Below, piece by piece: positions 8,824 to 17,222 of a stretch of DNA of 64,000 nucleotides. Below the pieces are notes generated by a model. That model did no database searches and had not been told where the DNA came from. It was given only the letters and a program-made list of their open reading frames with translations. A program made the translations under genes and the position numbers. The DNA comes from Halanaerobiales bacterium (GTDB lineage: Bacteria; Bacillota; Halanaerobiia; Halanaerobiales; DTU029), in contig JAKSCG010000050.1 of NCBI GenBank assembly GCA_022360715.1, positions 1-64,000 of the forward strand. Direction: 5' to 3'. Each line of letters begins with the position of its first letter. Position 1 is the stretch's first letter.

Positions 8824-9277
8824 TAGTCAACTCTTTTTTCACCTTTTGAACCACCGCCACAAATTTAGGATAGGCCAGCTGTAAACCATAGACTGTCAAC
8901 CAGCGGCCCGGAAAAACGAAGCCAAGCCTCCTTGATAGAAATCCACCGATCCGAACCAGCAGATTGGCATTGTGTAAGCTTTCCTGCAAATATACCTGCT
9001 CACGCGATATCCCTTCATTGGCTAAATAACTATACAGGGTATTAATTACTATTTTATCGGCTCGGCCCATGCCCTGGATGTATACCAGGTTATTATCCTC
9101 ATCCTGCCCAAAATAAAGCGGGATTCCTATTTCCTGACTACGGATTTTATCATAATAGGGCAAATTTAATATCTCGCTTTGCTCCGGGACCCGGTCCTGT
9201 GGTAATAAATTGGTATGAATAGCGGCCGACAATACGGAAGAATGTGTCCCGCCGTAACAATAATAGATTATCTTCAT
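8816..9277 (-). CDS. DUF3189 family protein, with intact Cys motif
   Basis: 153 residues beginning MKIIYYCYGGTHSSVLSAAI. The N-terminal C-Y-G-G-x-H-S-S pattern after the first strand is the DUF3189 hallmark and resembles a phosphate-binding or phosphatase-like loop (Cys7, His12, Ser13-14). The remainder is alpha/beta with a hydrophobic C-terminus and no membrane segment. Its function is unknown. It overlaps the DUF512 gene by eight bases and lies four bases from a second, divergent DUF3189 gene. In spore formers such genes tend to travel with YIEGIA genes. Confidence 0.75.
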   Translation of the reverse strand: MKIIYYCYGGTHSSVLSAAIHTNLLPQDRVPEQSEILNLPYYDKIRSQEIGIPLYFGQDEDNNLVYIQGMGRADKIVINTLYSYLANEGISREQVYLQESLHNANLLVRIGGFLSRRLGFVFPGRWLTVYGLQLAYPKFVAVVQKVKKELTIA

Positions 9278-9281
9278 CCTT

Positions 9282-9725
9282 TCACCCCGTAATAGTATTG
9301 CGGAAAGCTTTCAGGTCATAGCTTATTTTTTTTAACTCCTTTTTTATTCCCTGCAACATCAAAAAATGGGCAATTTGCTTTAAATTTAGCGCCTTCAGGA
9401 TTTGCGAATAACGGATCTGGCTATTTTCATATTGGCTTAAATCAAAAAAAATAAACCCCTTTTTACGGCCAAAAATCCTGCTATATCCCTGTAAGGCCTG
9501 GATAACTATCTCCTTACTTTTTCCCCGGCCAAGTAAAAAAAGCCGATTATGATCACGATCTTGATTAAGCAAATATAGGGTACCCTTTTCGAGAGGAGCA
9601 GTTCTAAATAAGGCAATTTCCGCTAAAGTCTGCTCCAGATTATCAACTACTTCCGGTTTAAGATATAAATAGGCAACTAAATAAGCCAGTTCAGTAATCC
9701 GGGTAGCATGAAAAACGATATCCAT
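9282..9725 (-). CDS. Second, divergent DUF3189-like protein without the Cys loop
   Basis: 147 residues. The first strand MDIVFHATRITELAYLVAYLYL aligns in position with the start of the neighbouring DUF3189 protein, but the C-Y-G-G loop is replaced by H-A-T-R-I-T. The middle (LNQDRDHNRLFLLGRGKSKEIVIQAL) matches the neighbour's DEDNNLVYIQGMGRADKIVI segment. This looks like a paralogue that has lost the putative active loop and may act as a partner of the intact copy. Assignment rests on this internal alignment. It is tightly packed between the intact copy (4 bp) and the capping-subunit gene (10 bp). Confidence 0.6.
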   Translation of the reverse strand: MDIVFHATRITELAYLVAYLYLKPEVVDNLEQTLAEIALFRTAPLEKGTLYLLNQDRDHNRLFLLGRGKSKEIVIQALQGYSRIFGRKKGFIFFDLSQYENSQIRYSQILKALNLKQIAHFLMLQGIKKELKKISYDLKAFRNTITG

Positions 9726-9735
9726 CTTCTACCCC

Positions 9736-9936
9736 TTAATGTTTCATAATTATTTTAACCCCGTTTCCCAGGTCATGGACCATACCCAGGGTTAAGCGCG
9801 CCAGCAACATACTGATCTCTTCCAACTCCCGTTCGTCTTCCGTGTAAAAAATCGGAACCCCGCCGGCGACCTTTGCTTTGTTTTCTTTTTGGACAATTAC
9901 TGCTAAAATACTGTTATTATTACTAAATTGCTCCAT
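9736..9936 (-). CDS. Capping complex subunit for YIEGIA
   Basis: A 66-residue protein (MEQFSNNNSILAVIVQKENK...) with the pattern of the small partner encoded next to YIEGIA proteins: a beta strand, a glycine turn (AGGVPIFYT) and a helix (EISMLLARLTLGMVHDLGNG). It has no membrane segment. It lies 11 bases downstream of the YIEGIA gene. The name follows family nomenclature as I recall it; the biochemical role is not established. Confidence 0.7.
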   Translation of the reverse strand: MEQFSNNNSILAVIVQKENKAKVAGGVPIFYTEDERELEEISMLLARLTLGMVHDLGNGVKIIMKH

Positions 9937-9947
9937 TGTCTCTCCCC

Positions 9948-10838
9948 TTAATCTGCTGCTTTTTGACCATACTTACTCTTTAACGGTTTGCGCTGTGAGC
10001 TTTCCAAAACCGGGATCTGCTTAATCGCTTTCTGGATAAAAACCGGATCAGGTTCCTGCGGGATAATGATCAGATTTAAGGTGCCGTTGTCCAGGTCCAA
10101 CCGGGCCAATGGAGTAAATTGTTGCATACCCTGATCTAATTTTATCCCCATTAGGATCGATAAATCATGGATGATCGCCTGGCGCTGTCCTAAGTTGGCC
10201 AGGGTTGCCCGGGCATTTTCATCTTTAGGGACAATCTTGATCCCGATCCCTTCTTCTTGCCACTTCTTTAATGCACTTTTTTCACCGACATTGAGGATAA
10301 TGGTTTGCTCGATCCCAATATTCATCCCTTTAATATTTAACGGTACGATCTTTACTTCCGCAATCTCAGCAATGGTAATTCCTTGCATAAAATAATGTAA
10401 AGTATAGGCAAAGACGACCCCACCGATAACAGCCCAGAGCAGATCGGAATAATAATAGATTAAACTGGTAATCAGCGCAGTTAATAAAGCCAGGTAATTC
10501 CTGGCTTCAAATAATTTGGCAATCCCTTCGATATAGGCGGTTCCACGTGGGATTAGTTCGGTTTTTTCAATACTATTTAAACTGTCCCGTTCCAAACTCC
10601 TGACATCGCGAAATTGCTGGGCCCCGATCGTCAAAAAGGTTACGGCAATATACTCTTTAGCCAACAGCGCCGGAATAAATAGGGCCCCCAGTGTTGAGGC
10701 GATCGCTCCTAAGGTCAGATGAATCAGATAAGAATGGGGATAGCTTGGAAACTGGCGGTAATCAATTCTAAGGATCAAAGCCCGGGCAATTGACCCAACC
10801 AGGATACTAACAACCAGCAGCTCTCCATGTTTAAACAT
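9948..10838 (-). CDS. YIEGIA family membrane protein
   Basis: A 296-residue protein that carries the diagnostic YIEGIA peptide at residues 102-107, after a cytosolic loop (FRDVRSLERDSLNSIEKTEL). Hydrophobic segments are at about 8-24, 38-75 and 112-150; the C-terminal half is soluble alpha/beta. The family is confined to spore-forming Firmicutes, to my knowledge, and its function is unknown. It overlaps the spoIIP stop codon by one base, indicating translational coupling with a known engulfment enzyme. I infer a role in the mother cell or spore envelope. Confidence 0.8.
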   Translation of the reverse strand: MFKHGELLVVSILVGSIARALILRIDYRQFPSYPHSYLIHLTLGAIASTLGALFIPALLAKEYIAVTFLTIGAQQFRDVRSLERDSLNSIEKTELIPRGTAYIEGIAKLFEARNYLALLTALITSLIYYYSDLLWAVIGGVVFAYTLHYFMQGITIAEIAEVKIVPLNIKGMNIGIEQTIILNVGEKSALKKWQEEGIGIKIVPKDENARATLANLGQRQAIIHDLSILMGIKLDQGMQQFTPLARLDLDNGTLNLIIIPQEPDPVFIQKAIKQIPVLESSQRKPLKSKYGQKAAD

Positions 10839-11908
10839 CAGTTCCCGTTTCCTCGGTCAAAAATTTCCCGGCCAAAAAAGCCTTTGATCCGCTTAATTAC
10901 TCCGGCCAAGCTACCTTCATTGATAAAGAGAAAAACCAGGATCGCCACGATCAAGATACCAACGATCCAAGCAATGGTTGAAAAAGCGCTGCGATTATCT
11001 CCGGTTTTAACTGCTTCTCCTTCTTCCCCGTAAAGAAGACTGCTGATTGTGTCAGCCATCATTTGGGTACTAACTCCGGCTTGCTCTTTGGTGGTAACAT
11101 GGCTACCAAACTCCAGCAATAAAGACCGGGGAGATATTTCCTGATTATAAGTTCCCCTCCCATAAAAAATACCTTTGACCAGGCCCGGATATTTTTTATC
11201 GGCAACGGCTTTGAGTTGTCTGGCAAATTTATCATTTACTTTTTTATTGGGATTCTGCCGTCCCACCACAAATCTGACCTGACTAACTAATTGTCCGTTA
11301 ACATTTTTAAGATACTCCTCTTTACGCGGAACAGCATCACGGTGTACATCAAAAATAGCATCTGGTCCTTTACGGGCCAGGTCGAGGGCAGTTGCCCGTG
11401 ATCTGGTATAGGCTGCCCCGTCATGGGGTAAATGTAAGTTATCGAGCATTGAGACCTCGATTCCTTTCTGTTCCAAAGCCTTACTCAACTCCCGGCCGAT
11501 CGTATGAATCTCACCATGACCCTCAACATTTTCCGGTCCCGGTAAATAAGATTCACCATTATGAGTATGATAAATTCCAATCAGTTTTTTACCCTGAGCA
11601 GCAATGGGAGTAAGGATTCCTGCTTTGCCGCTAAAATTTTCCATCAAGTCGACCTCACCGACTTTTTTGGCAATAGCCCTGCTGCCATTGACTGTTTCGA
11701 CCAGGTATTCATTATTATCTTCATTAATGTAGATATCCCCCGCACTGACTCCCATGGCGGTACCAAAAACGTAATTTCCTTCCTGATCATAAACACTGAT
11801 TACATCTTCTTCCCGATGTCCGATAAAACTGGTGGCCTTGCTTCCGTTTGAGAAAACAAGGAGGCTAATCAAGATCATTAATAGCCATAGCTTATTTTTC
11901 ATCTCCAT
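10838..11908 (-). CDS. spoIIP: Stage II sporulation protein P (peptidoglycan amidase/endopeptidase)
   Basis: A cell-wall hydrolase needed for septal thinning and engulfment. It has an N-terminal signal-anchor (KLWLLMILISLLVFSNGSKA), a catalytic domain with IGIYHTHNGESYLPG (metal-binding His and Glu), IFDVHRDAVP and LLLEFGSHVT, and a C-terminal membrane helix (TIAWIVGILIVAILVFLFI). Its total length, about 356 residues, is typical. The start is set at the ATG after GAGGGGGTGAAA. Longer in-frame starts would only extend into the DUF1614 gene, with which it overlaps by 17 bases. The extra C-terminal membrane helix is unlike Bacillus SpoIIP but plausible in this lineage. Confidence 0.9.
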   Translation of the reverse strand: MEMKNKLWLLMILISLLVFSNGSKATSFIGHREEDVISVYDQEGNYVFGTAMGVSAGDIYINEDNNEYLVETVNGSRAIAKKVGEVDLMENFSGKAGILTPIAAQGKKLIGIYHTHNGESYLPGPENVEGHGEIHTIGRELSKALEQKGIEVSMLDNLHLPHDGAAYTRSRATALDLARKGPDAIFDVHRDAVPRKEEYLKNVNGQLVSQVRFVVGRQNPNKKVNDKFARQLKAVADKKYPGLVKGIFYGRGTYNQEISPRSLLLEFGSHVTTKEQAGVSTQMMADTISSLLYGEEGEAVKTGDNRSAFSTIAWIVGILIVAILVFLFINEGSLAGVIKRIKGFFGREIFDRGNGN

Positions 11909-12542
11909 TTTCACCCCCTCGCTCCCGCTCATGATGACCCCCTTTGATCCGTTCCAAAGATTCCCCGATAAATTCAGCTAATAAGACGGCGATTAAACCG
12001 GAAATAATGATACTGTCAAAAATACCCGCTCCGCCGATTCTGACCTCTGCTACGATTTGACCGGTCAAGACCCGCCAGAGGATAATTAAATCATAGATTA
12101 AAAAACCAAGGGTACCGGCAATGAATGAACCCCGCCGTGAACCCCCCAGAATATAGGCAATAATCCCCCCACTAATCGCAAATACAAAAGTAGGATCGAT
12201 TAGATCATAGCCATGCCCGAAATCATGGAAAATTAGGCTGATCGCATAAATAGCTCCCCCGGTTAAAATAACGGCAATAATAGTTCTAATCCACTCTTTG
12301 CCGGTTCCGGCTCGGGTTAAAACATAGACCGCTAATACGACCGGAACCAAAGCCCCACCTGCATTTACCGTAAGCAGTGGTGCTCTAATCAACGTGACAT
12401 CAAAAAAACTTCCGGCAATGATCAATGCCAAAAAAAACAAAGCCATCGAATCAGTTAAATATAACTTATCCAAAACACGCTGGGCTACACCAAAGTAAAT
12501 CAATAATCCGGTTAAAATTAACAGAATAATACCTAATGACAT
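11892..12542 (-). CDS. DUF1614 family integral membrane protein
   Basis: 216 residues with about six membrane helices and a hydrophilic, charged C-terminus (GGHHERERGGENGDEK). The segment VNAGGALVPVVLAVYVL is the conserved DUF1614 core. No catalytic motif or function is known to me. It is the first gene of the spoIIP-YIEGIA operon: an unpaired stretch of about 130 bases and the ispH-rpsA terminator lie upstream, and spoIIP starts inside its end. Confidence 0.8.
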   Translation of the reverse strand: MSLGIILLILTGLLIYFGVAQRVLDKLYLTDSMALFFLALIIAGSFFDVTLIRAPLLTVNAGGALVPVVLAVYVLTRAGTGKEWIRTIIAVILTGGAIYAISLIFHDFGHGYDLIDPTFVFAISGGIIAYILGGSRRGSFIAGTLGFLIYDLIILWRVLTGQIVAEVRIGGAGIFDSIIISGLIAVLLAEFIGESLERIKGGHHERERGGENGDEK

Positions 12543-12612
12543 TTTATCGACACCTCCGTCTGCTTGATTATAATTTATCTTGCCCGCATCAACCCCACTA
12601 TATTCATCTGAA

Positions 12613-12647
12613 AAACAAAAAACCCTACTGTAAGAAAACAGTAAGGT
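12613..12647 (-). terminator. Intrinsic terminator downstream of ispH-rpsA
   Basis: On the minus strand CCTTACTGT and ACAGTAGGG form a 9-bp stem (one G-T pair) around TTTCTT, followed by TTTTTTG. It closes the aro-cmk-rpsA operon. Confidence 0.8.
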
Positions 12648-12678
12648 GTCTAAAATGATTTAGTTGTCAGTTAATTAT

Positions 12679-14949
12679 TTATTCTTCTTCAGTCTGTTCA
12701 AACATATCGCCAATATCTCCGACCAGATCCCGGATCGTAACCCCGGAAGAATTATCGGTATCACCTTCCGAATTCTTGGCGGACGGTTTTGTTTCTACTT
12801 TTGGTTTAGGGGTGGGTCTTTCTTCTAACTCTTTAATACTCAGTCCAACCCGTTTTTGTTCCTCTTCAATGTTGATGATCTTCACCTGTAGCTCTTCACC
12901 TACACTTATTACTTCATCAGGGGTTTTAACATGTTGATGGGATAACTGGGAAATGTGAATTAATCCTTCCACACCTTCCTCTATTTCCATAAAAGCCCCA
13001 AAATCAACTATTTTGGTAATGGTTCCGGTAACTGTCTCCCCTTCGTAATGCTTACGAACAAATTCTTCCCAGGGATCCGGTAAAAGTTGTTTATAACCCA
13101 GGGAAATCCGTTCATCTTCCCGATTAATCCCCAGAACCTGGACAGAGAGTTCCTGTCCCTCTTCCAGTATTTCGGAGGGATGGCCAATTCGGCCCCAGGA
13201 CATCTCCGAAATATGGAGTAATCCCTCCACTCCGCCTAAATCAATAAAAGCGCCGAAATCAACCAATTTGGTTACAATCCCTTCAATTGTCTGGCCGATT
13301 TCCAGGGAGTTCAGGGTCTGTTCCTTTTCTTTTTCGCGCTCAACTTCCAGTACTTCTTTGGCCGACAGGACAACATTATTTTTATCCCGTTCCACCTCAA
13401 TAACCTTCAAGCGTAGTTCTTGACCGACATATTGACTCAGGTCTTCGATATAACCGATCGCCACATGGGATGCGGGAATAAATCCCCTTAATCCAACATC
13501 AACAACCAGACCGCCCTTGACTACTTTAGTAACCTGGGCTTCAATAATTTCGTTATTTTCAAAAACCTCCATAATCCGTTCCCAGGCTTTCTCATAATCA
13601 GCCCGTTTTTTGGAAAGGATCATGTTACCTTCATCATCTTCCAGGGTAAGAATGACGACATCAATTTCCTGGTTTAGTTCTACGATTTCATGCGGGTTAT
13701 CAACTTGACGATGACTTAATTCCCGGAGCGGGATAAAACCATCGGTTTTGTAATTGACATCAACATACACGCCATCGTCTTTGATCTGACTTACTGTCCC
13801 TTTTACGGTTTGCCCTTTTCTGAGATCGGCAATCTCATTGATACTATAATCAATTTCTTCCACTTCTCCCGTCTCCTGCTCGCTTTCCCGGTTTGCCTCT
13901 TCGTTCAGCCCAACCTCTTCTTCTATTTTTACATCAGCATTTTCGGTAATTAGATCTGCTGATTTAATTTCTTCATCTACCTCATCTTTTTCTACTAAAC
14001 CCTCAGCACCTAACTCTGTTTCCTGACTTTCTGTTTCAATAGCTTCTACAACCCCTTTTTCCTCATTTGTAATCTGTTCCTCCTGGGTTTTTTCATCAAG
14101 CTGTAAATCCTTTTTTTCTTCACTCATAGCCTCAATAACCTCCTTAATTAACCAATCCGGGGTCGATGCCCCTGCCGTGATCCCAATTTTTTGTTTGTTG
14201 TTTAGCCACTGCCAATCAATTTCATGAACAGTTTCTATATGATAAGTTGGGGTAGCTGTTTGTGCACAAATTTCAGCCAGCCGGTTAGTATTGGCACTAT
14301 TATGTCCCCCAATAACAAACATAATATCAACATTTCTGGCAAGTTTAACCGCTGCTCGTTGCCGCATCTCGGTCGTATTACAGATTGTATTATATACTTT
14401 TAATTCTTTAACTTGAGTGATTACTCTAGAAATTAAGTCCTGGAAAGAACTCGGTGACTTTGTTGTCTGAGCAACAAACCCAACCCTCTCCTTCAGCCGG
14501 ATCGCCGATAGTTCCTCAATACTGCTGACAACAGTGGCCGAACCTGCTGAAGATCCATAGATGCCAATCACTTCCGGGTGTTCATGATCACCATAGATAA
14601 ATGTTTGGTATCCCTCATCAACCAGTTTTTTAGCATATTTCTGGGCACTTTTAACAAATGGACAGGTTGCATCAATAATATGTAAACCCTTTTTTTTTTT
14701 TTTTTCCAGAATAGCAGGAGAAACTCCATGAGATCTAATTATTACTGTACCCTGGGCGATATCCTCAATCGAATTAATTGCTTTGATACCTAATTTATCC
14801 AGTTCTCCAACAACCTGCGGATTATGAATAATCGGTCCTAAAGTATAGACAGGAATCTGCTCACCTCGCACGGCAGCCTTGGTGGCAATTTCCAGCGCCC
14901 TTTTTACTCCAAAACAGAATCCCGCTTCCTCCGCAGTATAGACCTCCAG
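12679..14949 (-). CDS. ispH: IspH-RpsA fusion: HMB-PP reductase joined to S1 RNA-binding protein
   Basis: The N-terminal about 285 residues are 4-hydroxy-3-methylbut-2-enyl diphosphate reductase, the last step of the MEP isoprenoid pathway. All three cluster cysteines are visible (GFCFGVKRA, ATCPFVKSA, NTICNTTEMRQ). After an acidic linker of about 90 residues come four S1 domains (beginning QTVKGTVSQ, EAQVTKVVKG, QTIEGIVTKL and ETVTGTITKI), the RpsA part. Such fusions are known in Clostridia. Start: GGAGGTG is followed after six bases by CTG (14947-14949), which gives the expected L/M-E-V-Y-T N-terminus; an in-frame TTG at 14976 lacks a good site. A run of 16 adenines (14690-14705) lies within the ispH part. 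Confidence 0.93.
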   Translation of the reverse strand: MEVYTAEEAGFCFGVKRALEIATKAAVRGEQIPVYTLGPIIHNPQVVGELDKLGIKAINSIEDIAQGTVIIRSHGVSPAILEKKKKKGLHIIDATCPFVKSAQKYAKKLVDEGYQTFIYGDHEHPEVIGIYGSSAGSATVVSSIEELSAIRLKERVGFVAQTTKSPSSFQDLISRVITQVKELKVYNTICNTTEMRQRAAVKLARNVDIMFVIGGHNSANTNRLAEICAQTATPTYHIETVHEIDWQWLNNKQKIGITAGASTPDWLIKEVIEAMSEEKKDLQLDEKTQEEQITNEEKGVVEAIETESQETELGAEGLVEKDEVDEEIKSADLITENADVKIEEEVGLNEEANRESEQETGEVEEIDYSINEIADLRKGQTVKGTVSQIKDDGVYVDVNYKTDGFIPLRELSHRQVDNPHEIVELNQEIDVVILTLEDDEGNMILSKKRADYEKAWERIMEVFENNEIIEAQVTKVVKGGLVVDVGLRGFIPASHVAIGYIEDLSQYVGQELRLKVIEVERDKNNVVLSAKEVLEVEREKEKEQTLNSLEIGQTIEGIVTKLVDFGAFIDLGGVEGLLHISEMSWGRIGHPSEILEEGQELSVQVLGINREDERISLGYKQLLPDPWEEFVRKHYEGETVTGTITKIVDFGAFMEIEEGVEGLIHISQLSHQHVKTPDEVISVGEELQVKIINIEEEQKRVGLSIKELEERPTPKPKVETKPSAKNSEGDTDNSSGVTIRDLVGDIGDMFEQTEEE

Positions 14950-15096
14950 AACCTTCACCTCCTTCCAGACCAGCAAAACAACTTAACATTTGTAAAATAT
15001 ATTATACCCATTTTTTTCAAACAATAATGCATGCCCTTTATAACTTTTCGCCGTTAATCGTTAGATTCCTCCCTATATTACTAAAAAAAATTAAAT

Positions 15097-15681
15097 TTAT
15101 ATCTGATCAAGTTCCTGCTCAATATTTTTCATGATCAGTCGGCCAGCCGCTTTTATTTCTTCCTTTTCGATCTTCCGGTTAAAATATTGATCAAGTAATA
15201 ATGGTTGACCGATCGACACCTTTAAGCGCATCTTTTTCAACTTAATGCCCACCGGCAAGATTGGACATTCCTTTTTTATTGGGATCATAATTGCCCCCGA
15301 TTTAGCATTACCCAATTTGCCGTTTCGATAGCGTTGGCCTTCCGGAAAGATACACAGGACCTGATCGTTAGCTAAGATGTTATAAGATTTCTTCAGCGCA
15401 CCCCGGTCCGGCCTTCCCCTTTTCACCGGAAATGCACCCAGTTTACTAATTAACCAGCCAAAGATTGGATATTGAAATAGTTCTTCTTTGGCCATAAAAT
15501 AAATAGGCCTGTCCATGATGCAGGATATAATCGGTGGGTCCAGATAACTGATATGATTAGACATGACAACCAGAGCTCCAGCTTTTGGTATATTTGCTCG
15601 ACCTTTTACCTGATATCTATATATATATTTAAATAAAAGAAAAAAGATTCCTCGAATTATCGAATAAAAAAGATTAATCAT
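15097..15681 (-). CDS. plsC: 1-acyl-sn-glycerol-3-phosphate acyltransferase
   Basis: Adds the second acyl chain to lysophosphatidic acid at the inner membrane. The catalytic NH-x4-D motif reads NHISYLDP, followed by FPEGQR and an SGA-containing region. An N-terminal hydrophobic anchor precedes the domain. It contains about 194 residues, as usual for short PlsC proteins. It overlaps the upstream cmk gene by eight bases (start at the inner ATG). With PlsX and PlsY elsewhere in the window, the whole phosphatidic acid route is represented. Confidence 0.93.
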   Translation of the reverse strand: MINLFYSIIRGIFFLLFKYIYRYQVKGRANIPKAGALVVMSNHISYLDPPIISCIMDRPIYFMAKEELFQYPIFGWLISKLGAFPVKRGRPDRGALKKSYNILANDQVLCIFPEGQRYRNGKLGNAKSGAIMIPIKKECPILPVGIKLKKMRLKVSIGQPLLLDQYFNRKIEKEEIKAAGRLIMKNIEQELDQI

Positions 15682-16354
15682 TGTGCTCACCATCTTTAAT
15701 TAATTGCATTATTTTATTAATCACTTCTTCAATCGGCAGATTACTCGTATCAATTAGGATAGCATCTTGATCCTTTACTAAGGGTGAAAATTCACGCTCA
15801 CAATCTATTTTATCCCGTCTGATGATTTTATTTTTAATCTCTTGATAGTTAACTAAGGGGTTTTTAAATAGTTGTTCCTGGTAACGCCGCTTGGAACGCT
15901 CTTCTAGTGAAGCCGTTATATATAATTTTAAATCAGCCTCAGGTAAGACCCGGGTGCCGATATCACGGCCGTCGATCACTATATTACCGGTACTGGCCAT
16001 CTTACGCTGCTGTCTGACCATCGCTTCCCTGACTCCTTTTACTTTAGCGACCAGTGAGACATTTTGATCGATAATCGGTTGCCTGATCTCTTTAGTTATA
16101 TCTTGCCCACCAACCAGGAGGGGGCTGATCCCGTCTTCGGCCGGGGGCAAGAAAACAATCTCCATCCCTTCAGCCAGGGAAACCAGTGTTCTTTCATCAT
16201 CCAGTTTAATTTCCTGCTTTAAGGCCTGCCAGGTAACCGCCCGATACATGGCGCCAGAATCAAGATACCTGAAGCCAAGCTTGCGGGCCAGCTTTCTGGC
16301 GATCGTACTTTTACCCGCTCCGGCCGGGCCATCAATTGCAATATTTTTTACCAT
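15674..16354 (-). CDS. cmk: Cytidylate kinase
   Basis: Phosphorylates CMP and dCMP. The P-loop GPAGAGKSTIA is near residue 8, with DSGAMYRA, DGRDIGTRVLP and the lid arginines SLEERSKRRYQE in order. It has 226 residues, typical. It is followed without a gap by plsC. The cmk-plsC-ispH-rpsA order is common in clostridia. Confidence 0.97.
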   Translation of the reverse strand: MVKNIAIDGPAGAGKSTIARKLARKLGFRYLDSGAMYRAVTWQALKQEIKLDDERTLVSLAEGMEIVFLPPAEDGISPLLVGGQDITKEIRQPIIDQNVSLVAKVKGVREAMVRQQRKMASTGNIVIDGRDIGTRVLPEADLKLYITASLEERSKRRYQEQLFKNPLVNYQEIKNKIIRRDKIDCEREFSPLVKDQDAILIDTSNLPIEEVINKIMQLIKDGEHND

Positions 16355-16473
16355 AACACCACCTCTAATTAAGAAGTTAATTAGACATTTAATCTAATTT
16401 TTAAACAAAATATATTATATGTATTCTAGCTCGATGGCTCAAATCCTGCTGAATCGCTAAGCTATTTGCTTTC

Positions 16474-17196
16474 TTACTGACCGGCTAAACCCGCTTCAAT
16501 CTTTGTCATAAAATGAGTCGCCCCTCCCGGCAGATAAATATCAGTAATATCAAGGTAATAGTTTGATTTGGCCGGATTTATCTCAATAATTAGCGCCCCG
16601 TTCCGACTGGCAATAACCGGTAAAAAGGAAGCCGGTTGTACTTCGCCGGTGGTACCGATTACTAAAAAAAGATCAGCCGTTTCTGCTGCCTGAAAGGCCA
16701 ATGTTCTGGCCGGTTCCGGGATCGGTTCGCCGAAAAAAATATAGCCTGGTTTTAAAATCCCTTGACAGTTTTGACAGGTCGGGGGTAAAGAATCTAAATA
16801 TTCCCACTTAAATTCAACCTGCTGATTACACTCAATACAAAATAAGCGGTTTGAGCTGCCGTGAAACTCAATAACATTATTACTACCGGCTTGCTGGTGA
16901 AGATTATCAATATTTTGTGTAATTACGGCTTTGATTAATCCTTTTTTTTCTAGTCCGGCCAGAATGCGATGAGCGGGATTGGGCTTAGTCCGGGCCAAGT
17001 GTTGATAAAAAACCTCGATATTTAGGCGCCAGGCTTCTTGCGGATTACGATAAAAGTAATCGAGTTCAAGAAACTTGGGGTCATATTTACTCCACAGGCC
17101 ATTTTCCCCCCGAAAGGTTGGAATTCCACTTTCGAGTGATATCCCTGCCCCGGTAAAGGCTACAGCATGCTGAGCATTTTTGAGCAATTCGACCAC
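16474..17196 (-). CDS. Sirtuin-type NAD-dependent protein deacylase
   Basis: Removes acyl groups from lysines using NAD+. The NAD-binding motif FTGAGISLESGIPTFRG, the TQNIDNLHQQAG motif with catalytic His in VIEFHG, and a four-cysteine zinc ribbon (C-I-E-C ... C-Q-N-C) are all present. 240 residues is the bacterial CobB size. The GTG start at 17196 is 16 bases from AAGGAG, so the real start may be slightly different. It sits between aroA and cmk in the same direction. This metabolic operon is an unusual place for a sirtuin. There is a 119-base gap before cmk. Confidence 0.92.
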   Translation of the reverse strand: MVELLKNAQHAVAFTGAGISLESGIPTFRGENGLWSKYDPKFLELDYFYRNPQEAWRLNIEVFYQHLARTKPNPAHRILAGLEKKGLIKAVITQNIDNLHQQAGSNNVIEFHGSSNRLFCIECNQQVEFKWEYLDSLPPTCQNCQGILKPGYIFFGEPIPEPARTLAFQAAETADLFLVIGTTGEVQPASFLPVIASRNGALIIEINPAKSNYYLDITDIYLPGGATHFMTKIEAGLAGQ

Positions 17197-17222
17197 CCGA
17201 TAAATCTGCTTGCTCTCCTTAA

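Noticed and set aside
14690-14705. Frameshift or pseudogene at the A16 tract of ispH
   Set aside because: The frame is intact through the tract and all three IspH cysteines and four S1 domains lie in one frame. A sequencing-length error would have broken it.
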